A stretch of DNA of 64,000 nt, taken from positions 79,121-143,120 of the forward strand of contig NZ_LMSU01000004.1 of assembly GCF_001429625.1 (NCBI RefSeq). The letters are read 5' to 3'. Both the position numbers and the translations under genes were made by a program. Positions 1-8,535 of this stretch are shown here, piece after piece (the stretch's first letter is position 1; every line of letters begins with the position of its first letter). Origin of the DNA: Nocardioides sp. Soil805 (GTDB taxonomy: Bacteria > Actinomycetota > Actinomycetes > Propionibacteriales > Nocardioidaceae). The notes under the pieces were generated by a model. It was not told the origin of the DNA. It searched no databases and was given only the letters and a program-made list of their open reading frames with translations.

Positions 1-871
1 GCGGTTCATGCCCGATCAGGTGGCTGATGCCCTGGAGAAGAGTGCGGACAAGCGGCACGTCACCTTCGACACCCAGCAGGCCTCCTACGACGGGACCATG
101 GGGCTCGAGGCCAGCCTGGAGATCCCCGACGCCCTCGCCCTCGCGGCCGCGGTGAAGTCCGGTGCCGAGCACCTCGCCCGCCTCGGGTCGACCGACACTG
201 CGGACGGCCGCCGCGCCACCGCACTCGGCGACCTCGCTCGACGCCAGCTCACCATCGGCTTCGACCAGGACACCCCGGCGAGCGAAGTCCCGGCGCAGCG
301 ACCCTCGACACCCGTCACCCAGATCGTGCTCCACGCCCACCTGTCCGCCGACGCCATCACCCACCACGACGTGACGCACGGCCAGGAGATGAGCGGGCGG
401 ATCGAGCAGGCCAGCCAGCGAGTCCTGTCGGTGGAGCAGATCCGCGCCTGGTGCGGCCGCCCCGACGTGACCGTGGTGGTGAAGCCGATCATCGACCTGC
501 GCGAGCGACTCGAGTGCAAGGGCTACGAGCCCACCGAGAAGATCCGCGAGCACGTGATCGTCCGCGACGGGACGTGCGTGTTCCCGTGGTGCGGCCGCAA
601 CGCCCGCCATGCCGACCTCGACCACGTCGTCCCGTACGACCACGATCATCCGGACCGGGGCGGACCGACGTCGACCGACAATCTCGCCGCGCTGTGTCGC
701 CGGCACCATCGGTTGAAGACCCACGGCCGGTGGCGCTACGAGACGACTGAGCCCGGGGTGTTCGTGTGGACCAGCCCGCTCGGCTGGACCTACCTCCGCG
801 ACCGCACCGGCAGTCGACCTCTGGGGCGTGCCTGGACCGAGCCCGGCACTGCGCAGCCACCGGACTCCTGA
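1..871 (+). CDS. DUF222/13E12-type HNH endonuclease, 3' part
   Basis: The gene enters the window in frame: no stop codon precedes the ATG at position 8, so the true start and most of the N-terminal DUF222 region lie upstream. The visible 287 residues finish with an HNH nuclease module, seen as CVFPWC, then DLDHVVPYD, then LCRRHHRLK, which are the zinc and metal ligands and the catalytic His. Proteins of this family occur in many copies in actinobacterial genomes and are often linked to mobile DNA, but their biological job is not established. Nothing around it indicates a partner; the next gene starts 250 bases later with its own promoter. Confidence 0.85.
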   Translation, partial: RFMPDQVADALEKSADKRHVTFDTQQASYDGTMGLEASLEIPDALALAAAVKSGAEHLARLGSTDTADGRRATALGDLARRQLTIGFDQDTPASEVPAQRPSTPVTQIVLHAHLSADAITHHDVTHGQEMSGRIEQASQRVLSVEQIRAWCGRPDVTVVVKPIIDLRERLECKGYEPTEKIREHVIVRDGTCVFPWCGRNARHADLDHVVPYDHDHPDRGGPTSTDNLAALCRRHHRLKTHGRWRYETTEPGVFVWTSPLGWTYLRDRTGSRPLGRAWTEPGTAQPPDS

Positions 872-990
872 CCACCACGCCCCGGACCCCGCCCGAGCAG
901 CACCCGGCGGGTCCGCAGGCACTCGTGGCCTTCTGTCGCCGCGCTTGACCCCTGACGGCGTCGGCGACCAGCGCACGCACAACGCGTCGC

Positions 991-1020
991 GCGTCAGAGG
1001 CACAGGCGTCAGAGGCACAG
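991..1020. repeat. perfect 15-bp tandem repeat, two copies
   Basis: GCGTCAGAGGCACAG occurs twice head to tail in the 249-base gap between the HNH gene and trmI. The rest of that gap shows no gene or clear structure. Confidence 0.8.
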
Positions 1021-1108
1021 CCGTCGTCCCGCGGCGGCGCACGCTCCCGCCACCCGCCGTTCCGTCCGGCCCCTCCGCGTCGTTTCCGCGAGTCCCGAGG
1101 GCCCGCAC

Positions 1109-1114
1109 TAGGGT
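1109..1114 (+). promoter_or_regulatory. -10 box TAGGGT of trmI (leaderless type)
   Basis: TAGGGT ends 6 bases before the ATG at 1121, so transcription should start at or next to the start codon. Confidence 0.55.
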
Positions 1115-1120
1115 TCGCGC

Positions 1121-2128
1121 ATGCCTGACACCACCCCCGCCGTACCGTCCGCAGACGTCCCGCACGAGGCGTGGTCCGGCGTCCACCGCGGACCCCTGCG
1201 GGCCGGTGAGTGGGTGCGCCTGACCGACCAGAAGGGTCGCCGCCACAACTTCGAGCTGACGCCGGGCAAGCGGTTCTTCTCCAACCGCGGCCACATCGAG
1301 CACGACGACATGATCGGCCGGGACGAGGGCTTCACCCTCGTGTCCTCCGCCGGCGGCGAGTACCTCGTCTTCCGGCCGCTGCTCACCGAGTTCGTGGTCT
1401 CCATGCCCCGCGGTGCGGCGGTGGTCTACCCCAAGGACGCCGCCCAGATCATCTCGCTTGCGGACATCTTCCCGGGCGCTCGCGTCGTCGAGGCCGGCGC
1501 CGGTTCCGGGGCCCTGACCTGCTCGCTGCTGCGGGCCGTCGGGCCGTGGGGCCGGGTGACGTCCTTCGAGCTCCGCGAGGAGTTCGCCGAGGTCGCCCAG
1601 CGCAACGTGAACCAGTTCTTCTCCGCCCCCGAGGGCGAGACGCACCCGGCGTGGGACCTGCGACTCGGTGACCTCAAGGAGGGCCTGCCCCAGCTCGAGG
1701 AGAAGGTCGACCGGATCATCCTGGACATGCTCGACCCGTGGAACTGCATCGATGCCGTCGCCGACGCGCTCGTGCCCGGCGGCATCGTCTGCGCGTACGT
1801 CGCCACCACCACCCAGCTCTCCCGGGTCGTGGAGACCCTGCGGGTCCACGGCGGCTTCACCGAGCCGCAGCCGTGGGAGTCGCTCGTCCGCGACTGGCAC
1901 GTCGAGGGCCTTGCCGTCCGTCCCGGCCACAAGATGATCGGCCACACGGCCTTCCTGGTCACCGCACGCCGGATGGCACCGGGGGAGAGGCCGCCGCGCA
2001 AGACCCGCCGACCGGCCCCGGGCGCCTACGGTCCCGACTACACCGGCCCCCGCCCCGCGGACATCCCGCCGCTGCCGGAGGCTGCCCCCGTCGAGGCCGC
2101 CGTCGCCGGCGACACCGACGAGGTGTGA
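1121..2128 (+). CDS. trmI: tRNA (adenine-58-N1)-methyltransferase TrmI
   Basis: This SAM-dependent methyltransferase makes m1A58 in the T loop of tRNA. The 335-residue protein has the N-terminal RNA-binding part, the family motif VYPKDAAQI (102-110), SAM motif I EAGAGSGALT (124-133) and the DxxDPW catalytic motif (202-207). Length suits the family, with a charged, proline-rich C-terminal extension after about residue 290. The start is set by a TAGGGT -10 box 6 bases upstream, suggesting leaderless translation. It lies upstream of the proteasome genes, as in mycobacteria, and its stop overlaps the GTG start of the GrpB-like gene, so the two are probably co-transcribed. Confidence 0.93.
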   Translation: MPDTTPAVPSADVPHEAWSGVHRGPLRAGEWVRLTDQKGRRHNFELTPGKRFFSNRGHIEHDDMIGRDEGFTLVSSAGGEYLVFRPLLTEFVVSMPRGAAVVYPKDAAQIISLADIFPGARVVEAGAGSGALTCSLLRAVGPWGRVTSFELREEFAEVAQRNVNQFFSAPEGETHPAWDLRLGDLKEGLPQLEEKVDRIILDMLDPWNCIDAVADALVPGGIVCAYVATTTQLSRVVETLRVHGGFTEPQPWESLVRDWHVEGLAVRPGHKMIGHTAFLVTARRMAPGERPPRKTRRPAPGAYGPDYTGPRPADIPPLPEAAPVEAAVAGDTDEV

Positions 2129-2673
2129 GCGTCGAGGTCGTCGCCTGGTCCCCGGCCTGGGCAGCTCAGTTCGAGGAGCTCGCCGTCGTCCTGCGGGCAG
2201 CGGTCGCCGGCATCCCCGGTGCCCGGGTCGAGCACGTCGGCTCCACGTCCGTGCCCGGCCTCGCCGCCAAGCCGATCCTCGACGTGGACGTGATCGTCGA
2301 CGCCGAGCACGTCCCGGCCGCGGTCCGCGGCCTCGAGGAAGCCGGTTACGTCCACCGCGGCGACCTCGGCGTCGCCGGCCGCGAGGCCTTCCACGCACCG
2401 GACCGGGAGCCGCGCCGCAACGTCTACCTGTGCAGCGCCGGCACGACGAACGTCCGCAACCACCTCGCCGTACGCGACGTGCTGCGGCGCCGTGACGACC
2501 TCCGGGACGCGTACGCCGCCGCCAAGCTCGCGCTCGCCGACGATCCAGCGATGGACATGGACGCCTACCTGGCCGGCAAGTCCGCCGTGGTCCAGGAGGT
2601 GCTGCGCGCCTCCGGGGAGTTCAGCGACGAGGAGCTGCTCGCCATCCACCGCCTCAACGACCCCTCGGTCTGA
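2125..2673 (+). CDS. GrpB-family nucleotidyltransferase-like protein
   Basis: The 182-residue product matches the GrpB/UPF0157 family, a branch of the nucleotidyltransferase fold of unknown substrate. Family hallmarks seen are VEHVGSTSVPGLAAKPILDVDV near residues 30-50, with the GSTSVPG loop and the paired acidic residues D-V-D of the active site, and the C-terminal NHLAVRDVLR region. An open frame continues far upstream through trmI, but the GTG at 2125, overlapping the trmI stop by four bases, gives the family length. It is probably translationally coupled to trmI. No role in the proteasome pathway is implied by the sequence. Confidence 0.82.
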   Translation: MSVEVVAWSPAWAAQFEELAVVLRAAVAGIPGARVEHVGSTSVPGLAAKPILDVDVIVDAEHVPAAVRGLEEAGYVHRGDLGVAGREAFHAPDREPRRNVYLCSAGTTNVRNHLAVRDVLRRRDDLRDAYAAAKLALADDPAMDMDAYLAGKSAVVQEVLRASGEFSDEELLAIHRLNDPSV

Positions 2674-2708
2674 GCCTGCACCAGCGCGGATGCCGGCTCG
2701 CGACGAAA

Positions 2709-2724
2709 TCGTGACCAACACGAT
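2709..2724. promoter_or_regulatory. small inverted repeat upstream of arc
   Basis: ATCGTG-ACCAA-CACGAT is a 6-bp inverted repeat in the 115-base gap before arc. A TAGTGT hexamer at 2758-2763 is a plausible -10 box for arc. The inverted repeat could be an operator upstream of it; this is a guess from position only. Confidence 0.3.
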
Positions 2725-2788
2725 CGGTTATCCACTTCCGTCCCATCACCAGATGGGTAGTGTCCGAAGGACCAAGGAGGTGACGCAC

Positions 2789-4543
2789 ATGTCCGAATCG
2801 ACATCCAGCGCCGCAGGAGCCGGGCGCACGCCCGACGAGCTGGTGCAGCAGGTGCGCTTCCTCGAGGCCGAGGTCGGGGACCTGCGACGACGCCTCACCG
2901 ACGTCCCGGGCCAGTCCCGTGGCCTCGAGATGCGGCTCGCCGACACCCAGCGCTCGCTGGCCGCCGTGACCAGCCAGAACGAGCGGCTCGCCCAGACGCT
3001 GCGCGAGGCCCGCGACCAGATCATGAAGCTCAAGGAGGAGGTCGACCGGCTGGCCCAGCCGCCGGCCGGCTTCGGCACCTTCCTCGCCCGCAACGAGGAC
3101 GACTCCGTCGACGTGTTCACCGGCGGTCGCAAGCTGCGGGTCAACGTCAGCCCGGCCGTGGACCTCGACGAGCTCGTCAAGGGCCAGGAGGTCATGCTCA
3201 ACGAGGCCCTCAACGTGGTGGCGGCACTCGGCTTCGAGAAGGTCGGCGAGGTCGTGATGTTCAAGGAGCTCCTCGAGGACGGTGAGCGCGGTCTGGTGAT
3301 CGCCAACGCCGACGAGGAGCGCGTCGTACGACTCGCCAAGCCGCTCTTCGACGAGCCGCTGCGCGCGGGCGACTCCCTCCTGCTGGACTCCCGGGCCGGC
3401 TACGCCTACGAGCGGGTCCCCAAGTCCGAGGTCGAGGAGCTCGTCCTCGAGGAGGTCCCGGACATCGACTACTCGCAGATCGGTGGCCTGATCTCCCAGA
3501 TCGACGCCATCCGTGACGCGGTCGAGCTGCCGTACCTGTACCCCGACCTCTTCAAGGACCACCGGCTCAAGCCGCCGAAGGGCGTGCTGCTCTACGGCCC
3601 GCCCGGGTGCGGCAAGACCCTGATCGCCAAGGCGGTCGCCAACTCCCTGGCCAAGAAGGTCGCCGCCAAGACGGGCCAGGAGGGGAAGTCCTACTTCCTC
3701 AACATCAAGGGTCCCGAGCTGCTCAACAAGTACGTCGGAGAGACCGAGCGCCACATCCGGCTGGTCTTCCAGCGTGCCCGTGAGAAGGCGTCGATGGGCA
3801 CCCCGGTGATCGTGTTCTTCGACGAGATGGACTCGCTCTTCCGCACCCGCGGGTCGGGCGTCTCCTCCGACGTCGAGAACACCATCGTCCCGCAGCTGCT
3901 CAGCGAGATCGACGGCGTCGAGCTCCTAGAGAACGTGCTGGTCATCGGTGCCTCCAACCGCGAGGACATGATCGACCCGGCCATCCTGCGCCCCGGCCGC
4001 CTCGACGTGAAGATCAAGATCGAGCGTCCCGACGCGGAGTCGGCGCGCGACATCTTCTCCAAGTACCTCGTCGCCGACCTGCCGCTGCACGCCGACGACC
4101 TGGCGGAGTTCGGCGGGGACCGCGACGCGACGGTGGCCGGGATGATCCGCGCGACCGTGGAGCGGATGTACACCGAGTCCGAGGAGAACCGCTTCCTGGA
4201 GGTCACCTACGCCAACGGTGACAAGGAGGTCCTCTACTTCAAGGACTTCAACTCCGGCGCGATGATCCAGAACATCGTCGACCGCGCCAAGAAGATGGCG
4301 ATCAAGGACTTCCTCGAGCACCAGCAGCGCGGCCTGCGGGTCCAGCACATGCTGCAGGCGTGCGTCGACGAGTTCAAGGAGAACGAGGACCTGCCCAACA
4401 CCACCAACCCCGACGACTGGGCGCGGATCTCGGGCAAGAAGGGCGAGCGGATCGTCTTCATCCGTACGCTCATCACGGGCAAGCAGGGCACCGAGCCCGG
4501 CCGCTCCATCGACACCGTCGCCAACACCGGCCAGTACCTGTGA
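2789..4543 (+). CDS. arc: proteasome-associated AAA ATPase ARC/Mpa
   Basis: ARC (Mpa in mycobacteria) is the hexameric unfoldase that binds Pup on tagged proteins and threads them into the 20S proteasome. The 584-residue protein shows an N-terminal coiled coil (about 15-90) for Pup binding, a tandem OB region (about 95-215), Walker A GPPGCGKT (270-277) and Walker B VFFDEMD (342-348). It ends in GQYL; a penultimate tyrosine is the known signal that docks the ATPase on the proteasome. The ATG at 2789 is preferred because AAGGAGG stands 7 bases upstream and the coiled coil follows directly; the open frame upstream is non-conserved. A TAGTGT box at 2758-2763 is a candidate promoter. Confidence 0.96.
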   Translation: MSESTSSAAGAGRTPDELVQQVRFLEAEVGDLRRRLTDVPGQSRGLEMRLADTQRSLAAVTSQNERLAQTLREARDQIMKLKEEVDRLAQPPAGFGTFLARNEDDSVDVFTGGRKLRVNVSPAVDLDELVKGQEVMLNEALNVVAALGFEKVGEVVMFKELLEDGERGLVIANADEERVVRLAKPLFDEPLRAGDSLLLDSRAGYAYERVPKSEVEELVLEEVPDIDYSQIGGLISQIDAIRDAVELPYLYPDLFKDHRLKPPKGVLLYGPPGCGKTLIAKAVANSLAKKVAAKTGQEGKSYFLNIKGPELLNKYVGETERHIRLVFQRAREKASMGTPVIVFFDEMDSLFRTRGSGVSSDVENTIVPQLLSEIDGVELLENVLVIGASNREDMIDPAILRPGRLDVKIKIERPDAESARDIFSKYLVADLPLHADDLAEFGGDRDATVAGMIRATVERMYTESEENRFLEVTYANGDKEVLYFKDFNSGAMIQNIVDRAKKMAIKDFLEHQQRGLRVQHMLQACVDEFKENEDLPNTTNPDDWARISGKKGERIVFIRTLITGKQGTEPGRSIDTVANTGQYL

Positions 4544-4896
4544 TCCACCCCCCGGCCGACGACGAGCTGGGCCACGGCGACATCGAAGCCGCCCTGGCCA
4601 CCCGTCGCGAGCTGGGGGCGCGGTACGACGCGGAGCTGGTCGACGGCTTCGCCGAGCGCATCGAGCGGGCCGTCGACCACCGTGTCTCCGAGCAGGTCGC
4701 CCTGCAGCAGCGCCGCACCGCGGCCGTCGCGGGGGCCGGAGCGCGACAGCTCGCGCTAGGCATCATCTCCCTGGTCGCCTTCATCCCGATCAGCATCGCG
4801 CTGGGGCTCAATGGCGAGTTCCTGGCGTTGCTGGTGACCCTGGCGGGCATCGTGGGGGTCAACCTCACGCACGCCTGGCAGTCGCGCCGGCCCTGA
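4540..4896 (+). CDS. small integral membrane protein, unknown function
   Basis: This 118-residue protein has a charged N-terminal half (about 1-65, probably helical, rich in E, R and A) and two C-terminal membrane segments (about 71-90 and 92-112). The GTG start overlaps the arc stop in a GTGA arrangement, so it is translationally coupled to the proteasome ATPase. Similar small membrane proteins are common in actinobacteria, but I recognise no function. Its place between arc and dop suggests only shared expression. Confidence 0.7.
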   Translation: MIHPPADDELGHGDIEAALATRRELGARYDAELVDGFAERIERAVDHRVSEQVALQQRRTAAVAGAGARQLALGIISLVAFIPISIALGLNGEFLALLVTLAGIVGVNLTHAWQSRRP

Positions 4897-4939
4897 ACCC
4901 GGCCGCCGGGCACCACCCACAACAGAGAAGAGAGCCCCC

Positions 4940-5014
4940 ATGGTCAAGATCCTCATCATCGTCGTGATCGTCCTCGTGGTCCTGGCCGTCCTGGGCAAGC
5001 TGCGCAGCCGCTGA
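4940..5014 (+). CDS. 24-residue single-span membrane peptide
   Basis: A very short frame starting MVKILIIVVIVLVVLAVLGK and ending LRSR is one hydrophobic helix with a basic C-terminus. AGAGAAGAGAG lies just upstream as a ribosome binding site, and the gene is directly followed by a strong hairpin, which together argue for a real gene. It is probably the last gene of the arc transcript. Function unknown; such peptides often assist membrane complexes. Confidence 0.6.
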   Translation: MVKILIIVVIVLVVLAVLGKLRSR

Positions 5015-5032
5015 CCGTCGTACCGCGGCCGC

Positions 5033-5064
5033 GACGCCCCCGGACACCTGTGTCCGGGGGCGTC
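5033..5064 (+). terminator. 15-bp perfect hairpin, likely terminator
   Basis: GACGCCCCCGGACAC and its exact reverse complement are separated by only CT. The stem is very stable, follows the small membrane peptide gene by 18 bases and precedes the dop promoter. It has no T run, as is usual for actinobacterial terminators. Confidence 0.75.
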
Positions 5065-5129
5065 CGTCGTGCGTACGCCGACCGGCGCGCTCGACGCGCA
5101 CGTCCCGCGCAGTCCTCGGTCGTGCCTCG

Positions 5130-5135
5130 TAGGCT
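5130..5135 (+). promoter_or_regulatory. -10 box TAGGCT of dop (leaderless type)
   Basis: TAGGCT ends 6 bases before the dop ATG at 5142. Confidence 0.5.
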
Positions 5136-5141
5136 CCTCCC

Positions 5142-6653
5142 ATGAGCGTTCGGCGGATCATGGGCACCGAGGTCGAGTACGGCATCTCCGTGCAGGGCCA
5201 GCCGGCAGCCAACCCGATGGTGGCGTCGTCGCAGGTCGTCAACGCCTATGCGACCTCCACCATCAAGGCCCGCCGGGCCCGGTGGGACTTCGAGGAGGAG
5301 TCGCCGCTGCGGGACGCCCGCGGCTTCGACATGTCGCGCCAGGTCGCCGACCCCAGCCAGCTGACCGACGAGGACCTCGGGCTGGCCAACGTCATCCTCA
5401 CCAACGGCGCCCGGCTCTACGTCGACCACGCGCACCCGGAGTACTCCACGCCCGAGGTCACCAGCCCGCTGGACATCGTGCGCTGGGACAAGGCGGGGGA
5501 GCAGGTCATGCTCGACGCCTGCCGGGCCGCCGCGCTGGTGCCCGGCGCGACGCCGATCGTGCTCTACAAGAACAACACCGACAACAAGGGCGCGTCGTAC
5601 GGCGCCCACGAGAACTACCTGATGCGGCGCTCCACCCCGTTCGCCGAGATCGTGCGCCACCTGACGCCGTTCTTCGTCTCCCGCCAGGTCGTGTGCGGCG
5701 CGGGCCGGGTGGGCATCGGCCAGGACGGCCGGGAGCACGGGTTCCAGATCAGCCAGCGTGCCGACTACTTCGAGGTCGAGGTGGGGCTGGAGACCACCCT
5801 CAAGCGGCCGATCATCAACACGCGCGACGAGCCGCACGCCGACCCGGAGAAGTACCGCCGGCTGCACGTGATCCTGGGCGACGCCAACCTCGCCGAGGTC
5901 TCGACGTACCTCAAGGTCGGCACGACCGCGCTGGTGCTGGCGATGATCGAGGACGGCTTCCTCACCCGCGACCTCGCCGTCGAGCAGCCGGTGGCCTCGC
6001 TGCGCGCCGTCTCCCACGACCCGACGCTGCAGCACCTGCTCACCCTCCGCGACGGCCGCACGCTCACCGCGGTCCAGCTGCAGATGGAGTACCTCGACCT
6101 GGCCCGCAAGTTCGTCGACGACCGGCTCGGCAACGACGTGGACGAGCAGACCCGCGACGTGCTCGACCGCTGGGAGTCGGTGCTGACCCGCCTGGAGCAG
6201 GACCCCATGCTGTGCGCCGGCGAGCTGGACTGGGTGGCGAAGCTCAAGCTGCTCTCCCAGTACCGCGACCGCGACGGACTGGACTGGGACGACGCCAAGC
6301 TGCACCTCATCGACCTCCAGTACTCCGACATCCGGCCCGAGAAGGGGCTCTACGCCAAGCTGGTCGCCGCCGGTCGCATCGAGCGACTCCTCGACGACTC
6401 CTCGGTCGAACGGGCCATGCACGAGCCGCCGGAGGACACCCGCGCCTACTTCCGCGGCCGGTGCCTGGAGAAGTACGCCGACAACGTCGCCGCCGCCTCC
6501 TGGGACTCGGTGATCTTCGACCTCCCGGGCCGCGAGTCGCTGCAGCGGGTGCCGACCATCGACCCCATGCGTGGCTCCAGGGCGCACGTGGGGGAGCTGC
6601 TCGACCGCTGCGACACCGCCCTCGAGCTCGTCAGCGCGCTCACCCGGCGCTGA
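5142..6653 (+). CDS. dop: Pup deamidase/depupylase Dop
   Basis: Dop converts the C-terminal Gln of Pup to Glu so that PafA can ligate it, and it also removes Pup from tagged proteins. The 503-residue protein begins with the Dop signature GTEVEYGIS (8-16), where the Glu residues bind Mg-ATP; later motifs such as NTRDEPHADPEKYRRLH match the glutamine-synthetase-like carboxylate-amine ligase fold. The GTE start distinguishes it from PafA, which has GIENEYG. The pup gene here encodes a C-terminal Gln, so Dop activity is required. It lies between the arc unit and pup as in other actinobacteria, with its own TAGGCT promoter box. Confidence 0.95.
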   Translation: MSVRRIMGTEVEYGISVQGQPAANPMVASSQVVNAYATSTIKARRARWDFEEESPLRDARGFDMSRQVADPSQLTDEDLGLANVILTNGARLYVDHAHPEYSTPEVTSPLDIVRWDKAGEQVMLDACRAAALVPGATPIVLYKNNTDNKGASYGAHENYLMRRSTPFAEIVRHLTPFFVSRQVVCGAGRVGIGQDGREHGFQISQRADYFEVEVGLETTLKRPIINTRDEPHADPEKYRRLHVILGDANLAEVSTYLKVGTTALVLAMIEDGFLTRDLAVEQPVASLRAVSHDPTLQHLLTLRDGRTLTAVQLQMEYLDLARKFVDDRLGNDVDEQTRDVLDRWESVLTRLEQDPMLCAGELDWVAKLKLLSQYRDRDGLDWDDAKLHLIDLQYSDIRPEKGLYAKLVAAGRIERLLDDSSVERAMHEPPEDTRAYFRGRCLEKYADNVAAASWDSVIFDLPGRESLQRVPTIDPMRGSRAHVGELLDRCDTALELVSALTRR

Positions 6654-6680
6654 CCGGGCGCCGACACGGGCCGGACGCGG

Positions 6681-7391
6681 TCAGCCTGCGGCGAGGGCGG
6701 GGTCCTGCCCGGCGTCGGTGAGCGCGGCGGCGACCCAGCCGGAGGCGACCAGCGCGTCGACCACGTCGCGCAGCCACGCCACTGAGTCGGCAGCGCGTTC
6801 CTCGGGGACCGCCACGGCCTGACGGATCTGCATGAAGGCGGGCTCCAGGATCCGGTGCCCCGGGTGCGCGTCGACCCACGCGGTCATCGGCTGGCGGATG
6901 CCGGCACCGACCTCCAGCGCACGCGCGACGAAGGTGTCGATGCCCTCGGCCCCCCGTTCGACCGTCGCGTGCGTCAGGGTGCGGGTCAGGTGCAGGTCGT
7001 ACGCCGACCCCTCCTTGACGCCGACCCGGACGCCGTCCGCGTCCACGTCGGGGGCCGTCGCGAGCGGTGTGTCGACGGCCACGACGTACACGCCCTCGAT
7101 CAGCACGTACGGCGCGGTGAACTGCAGCGGACGCCCCGGGTCGACGGCCAGGAAGCCGACGTCGGCACGTCCCTCGGCCACCGCGGCGACCGAGTCGCGT
7201 GCGGCGCCGTAGCACTGGAGCTCGACGTCCACCCCGAGACGGGCCGCGACCTCGCGGGCCAGCGCCACGGTGATGCCCGACGGCGCCTCGGGCGAGCCGG
7301 AGGCGAGCACCGGGTTGCCCAGGTTGATCGACGCGCGCAGCGCGCCGGTCGGGGCGAGGTCTGCCCGCACGGCGGGATCGACGGGCTCCAT
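6681..7391 (-). CDS. solute-binding-type protein without signal peptide
   Basis: The 236-residue product resembles the type-2 periplasmic binding fold (SBP_bac_3): GALRASINLGNP, then GITVALAREVAARLGVD, then the ADVGFLAVDP and GVRVGVKEGSAYDL segments typical of amino-acid binding proteins. It has no signal peptide or lipobox, so it should be cytoplasmic, which is unusual for a transporter subunit. The ATG at 7391 is chosen because a TAGGCT box lies 7 bases upstream on the minus strand. It is divergent from pup, with only 58 bases between start codons. It might be a ligand sensor or an enzyme; this is inference. Confidence 0.72.
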   Translation of the reverse strand: MEPVDPAVRADLAPTGALRASINLGNPVLASGSPEAPSGITVALAREVAARLGVDVELQCYGAARDSVAAVAEGRADVGFLAVDPGRPLQFTAPYVLIEGVYVVAVDTPLATAPDVDADGVRVGVKEGSAYDLHLTRTLTHATVERGAEGIDTFVARALEVGAGIRQPMTAWVDAHPGHRILEPAFMQIRQAVAVPEERAADSVAWLRDVVDALVASGWVAAALTDAGQDPALAAG

Positions 7392-7398
7392 GCACCGG

Positions 7399-7404
7399 AG
7401 CCTA
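7399..7404 (-). promoter_or_regulatory. -10 box TAGGCT of the binding-fold gene
   Basis: Minus-strand TAGGCT ends 7 bases before the ATG at 7391. It is divergent from the pup promoter 33 bases away. Confidence 0.5.
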
Positions 7405-7436
7405 GTGGCGTCCCCCACGGGTCTTCCCTGTGTGGA

Positions 7437-7442
7437 TAGGGT
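7437..7442 (+). promoter_or_regulatory. -10 box TAGGGT of pup (leaderless type)
   Basis: TAGGGT ends 7 bases before the pup ATG at 7450. GGAGAC in between could alternatively serve as a weak ribosome binding site. Confidence 0.5.
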
Positions 7443-7449
7443 CGGAGAC

Positions 7450-7647
7450 ATGGCCCAGGAGCAGAAGCAACCGCGGAAGTCCTCCCAGGAGGACACGACG
7501 ACCGAGGAGGTCGTCGAGACCGACGTCGCCGAGCGCAAGGAGGTCATCGATGACGACGTCGACGCCATCCTCGACGAGATCGACGACGTCCTCGAGACCA
7601 ACGCCGAGGACTTCGTGAAGTCGTTCATCCAGAAGGGTGGACAGTGA
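7450..7647 (+). CDS. pup: prokaryotic ubiquitin-like protein Pup
   Basis: Pup is the small, largely disordered modifier that is linked to lysines of target proteins and recognised by ARC. The 65-residue product is rich in D, E, K and Q, has the helix-forming ARC-binding segment in its middle and C-terminal half (about 30-60), and ends in QKGGQ. The final Gln needs deamidation by Dop before PafA can use it, unlike forms ending in Glu. It is 49 bases upstream of prcB, the usual pup-prcB-prcA order. Confidence 0.97.
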   Translation: MAQEQKQPRKSSQEDTTTEEVVETDVAERKEVIDDDVDAILDEIDDVLETNAEDFVKSFIQKGGQ

Positions 7648-7702
7648 TCACCCCATCGAAGTCCTCGCTGCGCTCCGGTTTCGACAGGGACCCCGCATGA
7701 GC
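7645..7702 (+). repeat. short intergenic linker resembling one before kamE
   Basis: The spacer between the pup stop and the prcB ATG contains TCGCTGCGCTCC, TCGA and GGGACCCCGCATGAGC. The same pieces in the same order occur before kamE at 26430-26507. It may be a member of a short interspersed family or a chance resemblance. Confidence 0.35.
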
Positions 7703-8527
7703 GACTCCCGCCTGCCCGCGTCCTACATGTCGCCGGGCACCTCGAGCTTCGCCGACTTCCTCGGCGACCACCAGCCGGACCTGCTCCCCGGCCGCCGGGC
7801 GGTGCCCGCGGGCAACGCCGGCGACCTCGCGCCCCACGGCACCACCATCGTCGCGGCGACGTTCCCCGGCGGGGTCGTCATGGCGGGGGACCGGCGCGCC
7901 ACGATGGGCAACATCATCGCCCAGCGCGACATCGAGAAGGTCTTCCCGGCCGACGAGTACTCCGTCGTCGGCATCGCCGGCACCGCCGGGCTGGCCGTCG
8001 AGATGGTCCGGCTGTTCCAGACCGAGCTCGAGCACTACGAGAAGATCGAGGGCACCACGCTCTCGATGGACGGCAAGTCCAACCGCCTCGCGACGCTGAT
8101 CAGGGCCAACCTCGGCCTCGCGATGCAGGGCCTGGCCGTGGTGCCGCTCTTCGCCGGCTACGACCTCGCCGCCGACCAGGGCCGCATCTTCAGCTACGAC
8201 GTCACCGGCGGCCGCTACGAGGAGACCGCGTTCCACTCGGTCGGCTCCGGGTCGCTGTTCGCCCGCGGGGCGCTGAAGAAGCTCTACCGCGAGGACCTCG
8301 ACGCCGAGGGCTGCGTGACCGCCGCCGTCCAGGCGCTGTACGACGCCGCGGACGACGACTCCGCGACGGGCGGGCCGGACCTGGCCCGCCGCATCTTCCC
8401 CGTCGTCCACGTGATCACCGCCGACGGCGGCCGCCGCGTCCCCGACGACGAGGTCGCGGCCATCGCCGACCGGATCATCGCCGCCCGCATGCAGCGGCCC
8501 GACGGGCCCGCCGCGGCCCTGACCTGA
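7697..8527 (+). CDS. prcB: 20S proteasome beta subunit PrcB
   Basis: PrcB forms the catalytic rings of the 20S proteasome. The 276-residue precursor carries a 48-residue propeptide ending HG before the catalytic Thr (Thr49 of the precursor, sequence HGTTIVA), exposed by self-cleavage. Further family features are GGVVMAGDRRAT and the conserved Asp and Lys residues of the Ntn-hydrolase site. A GTG at 7637 would give a longer frame, but the ATG at 7697 yields a propeptide of normal length and starts right after the linker repeat. It is followed 8 bases later by prcA. Confidence 0.96.
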   Translation: MSDSRLPASYMSPGTSSFADFLGDHQPDLLPGRRAVPAGNAGDLAPHGTTIVAATFPGGVVMAGDRRATMGNIIAQRDIEKVFPADEYSVVGIAGTAGLAVEMVRLFQTELEHYEKIEGTTLSMDGKSNRLATLIRANLGLAMQGLAVVPLFAGYDLAADQGRIFSYDVTGGRYEETAFHSVGSGSLFARGALKKLYREDLDAEGCVTAAVQALYDAADDDSATGGPDLARRIFPVVHVITADGGRRVPDDEVAAIADRIIAARMQRPDGPAAALT

Positions 8528-8535
8528 GGACTGAC

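Noticed and set aside
7637..7696. GTG at 7637 as the start of prcB
   Set aside because: It would add 20 residues from the linker repeat; the ATG at 7697 gives the normal propeptide.
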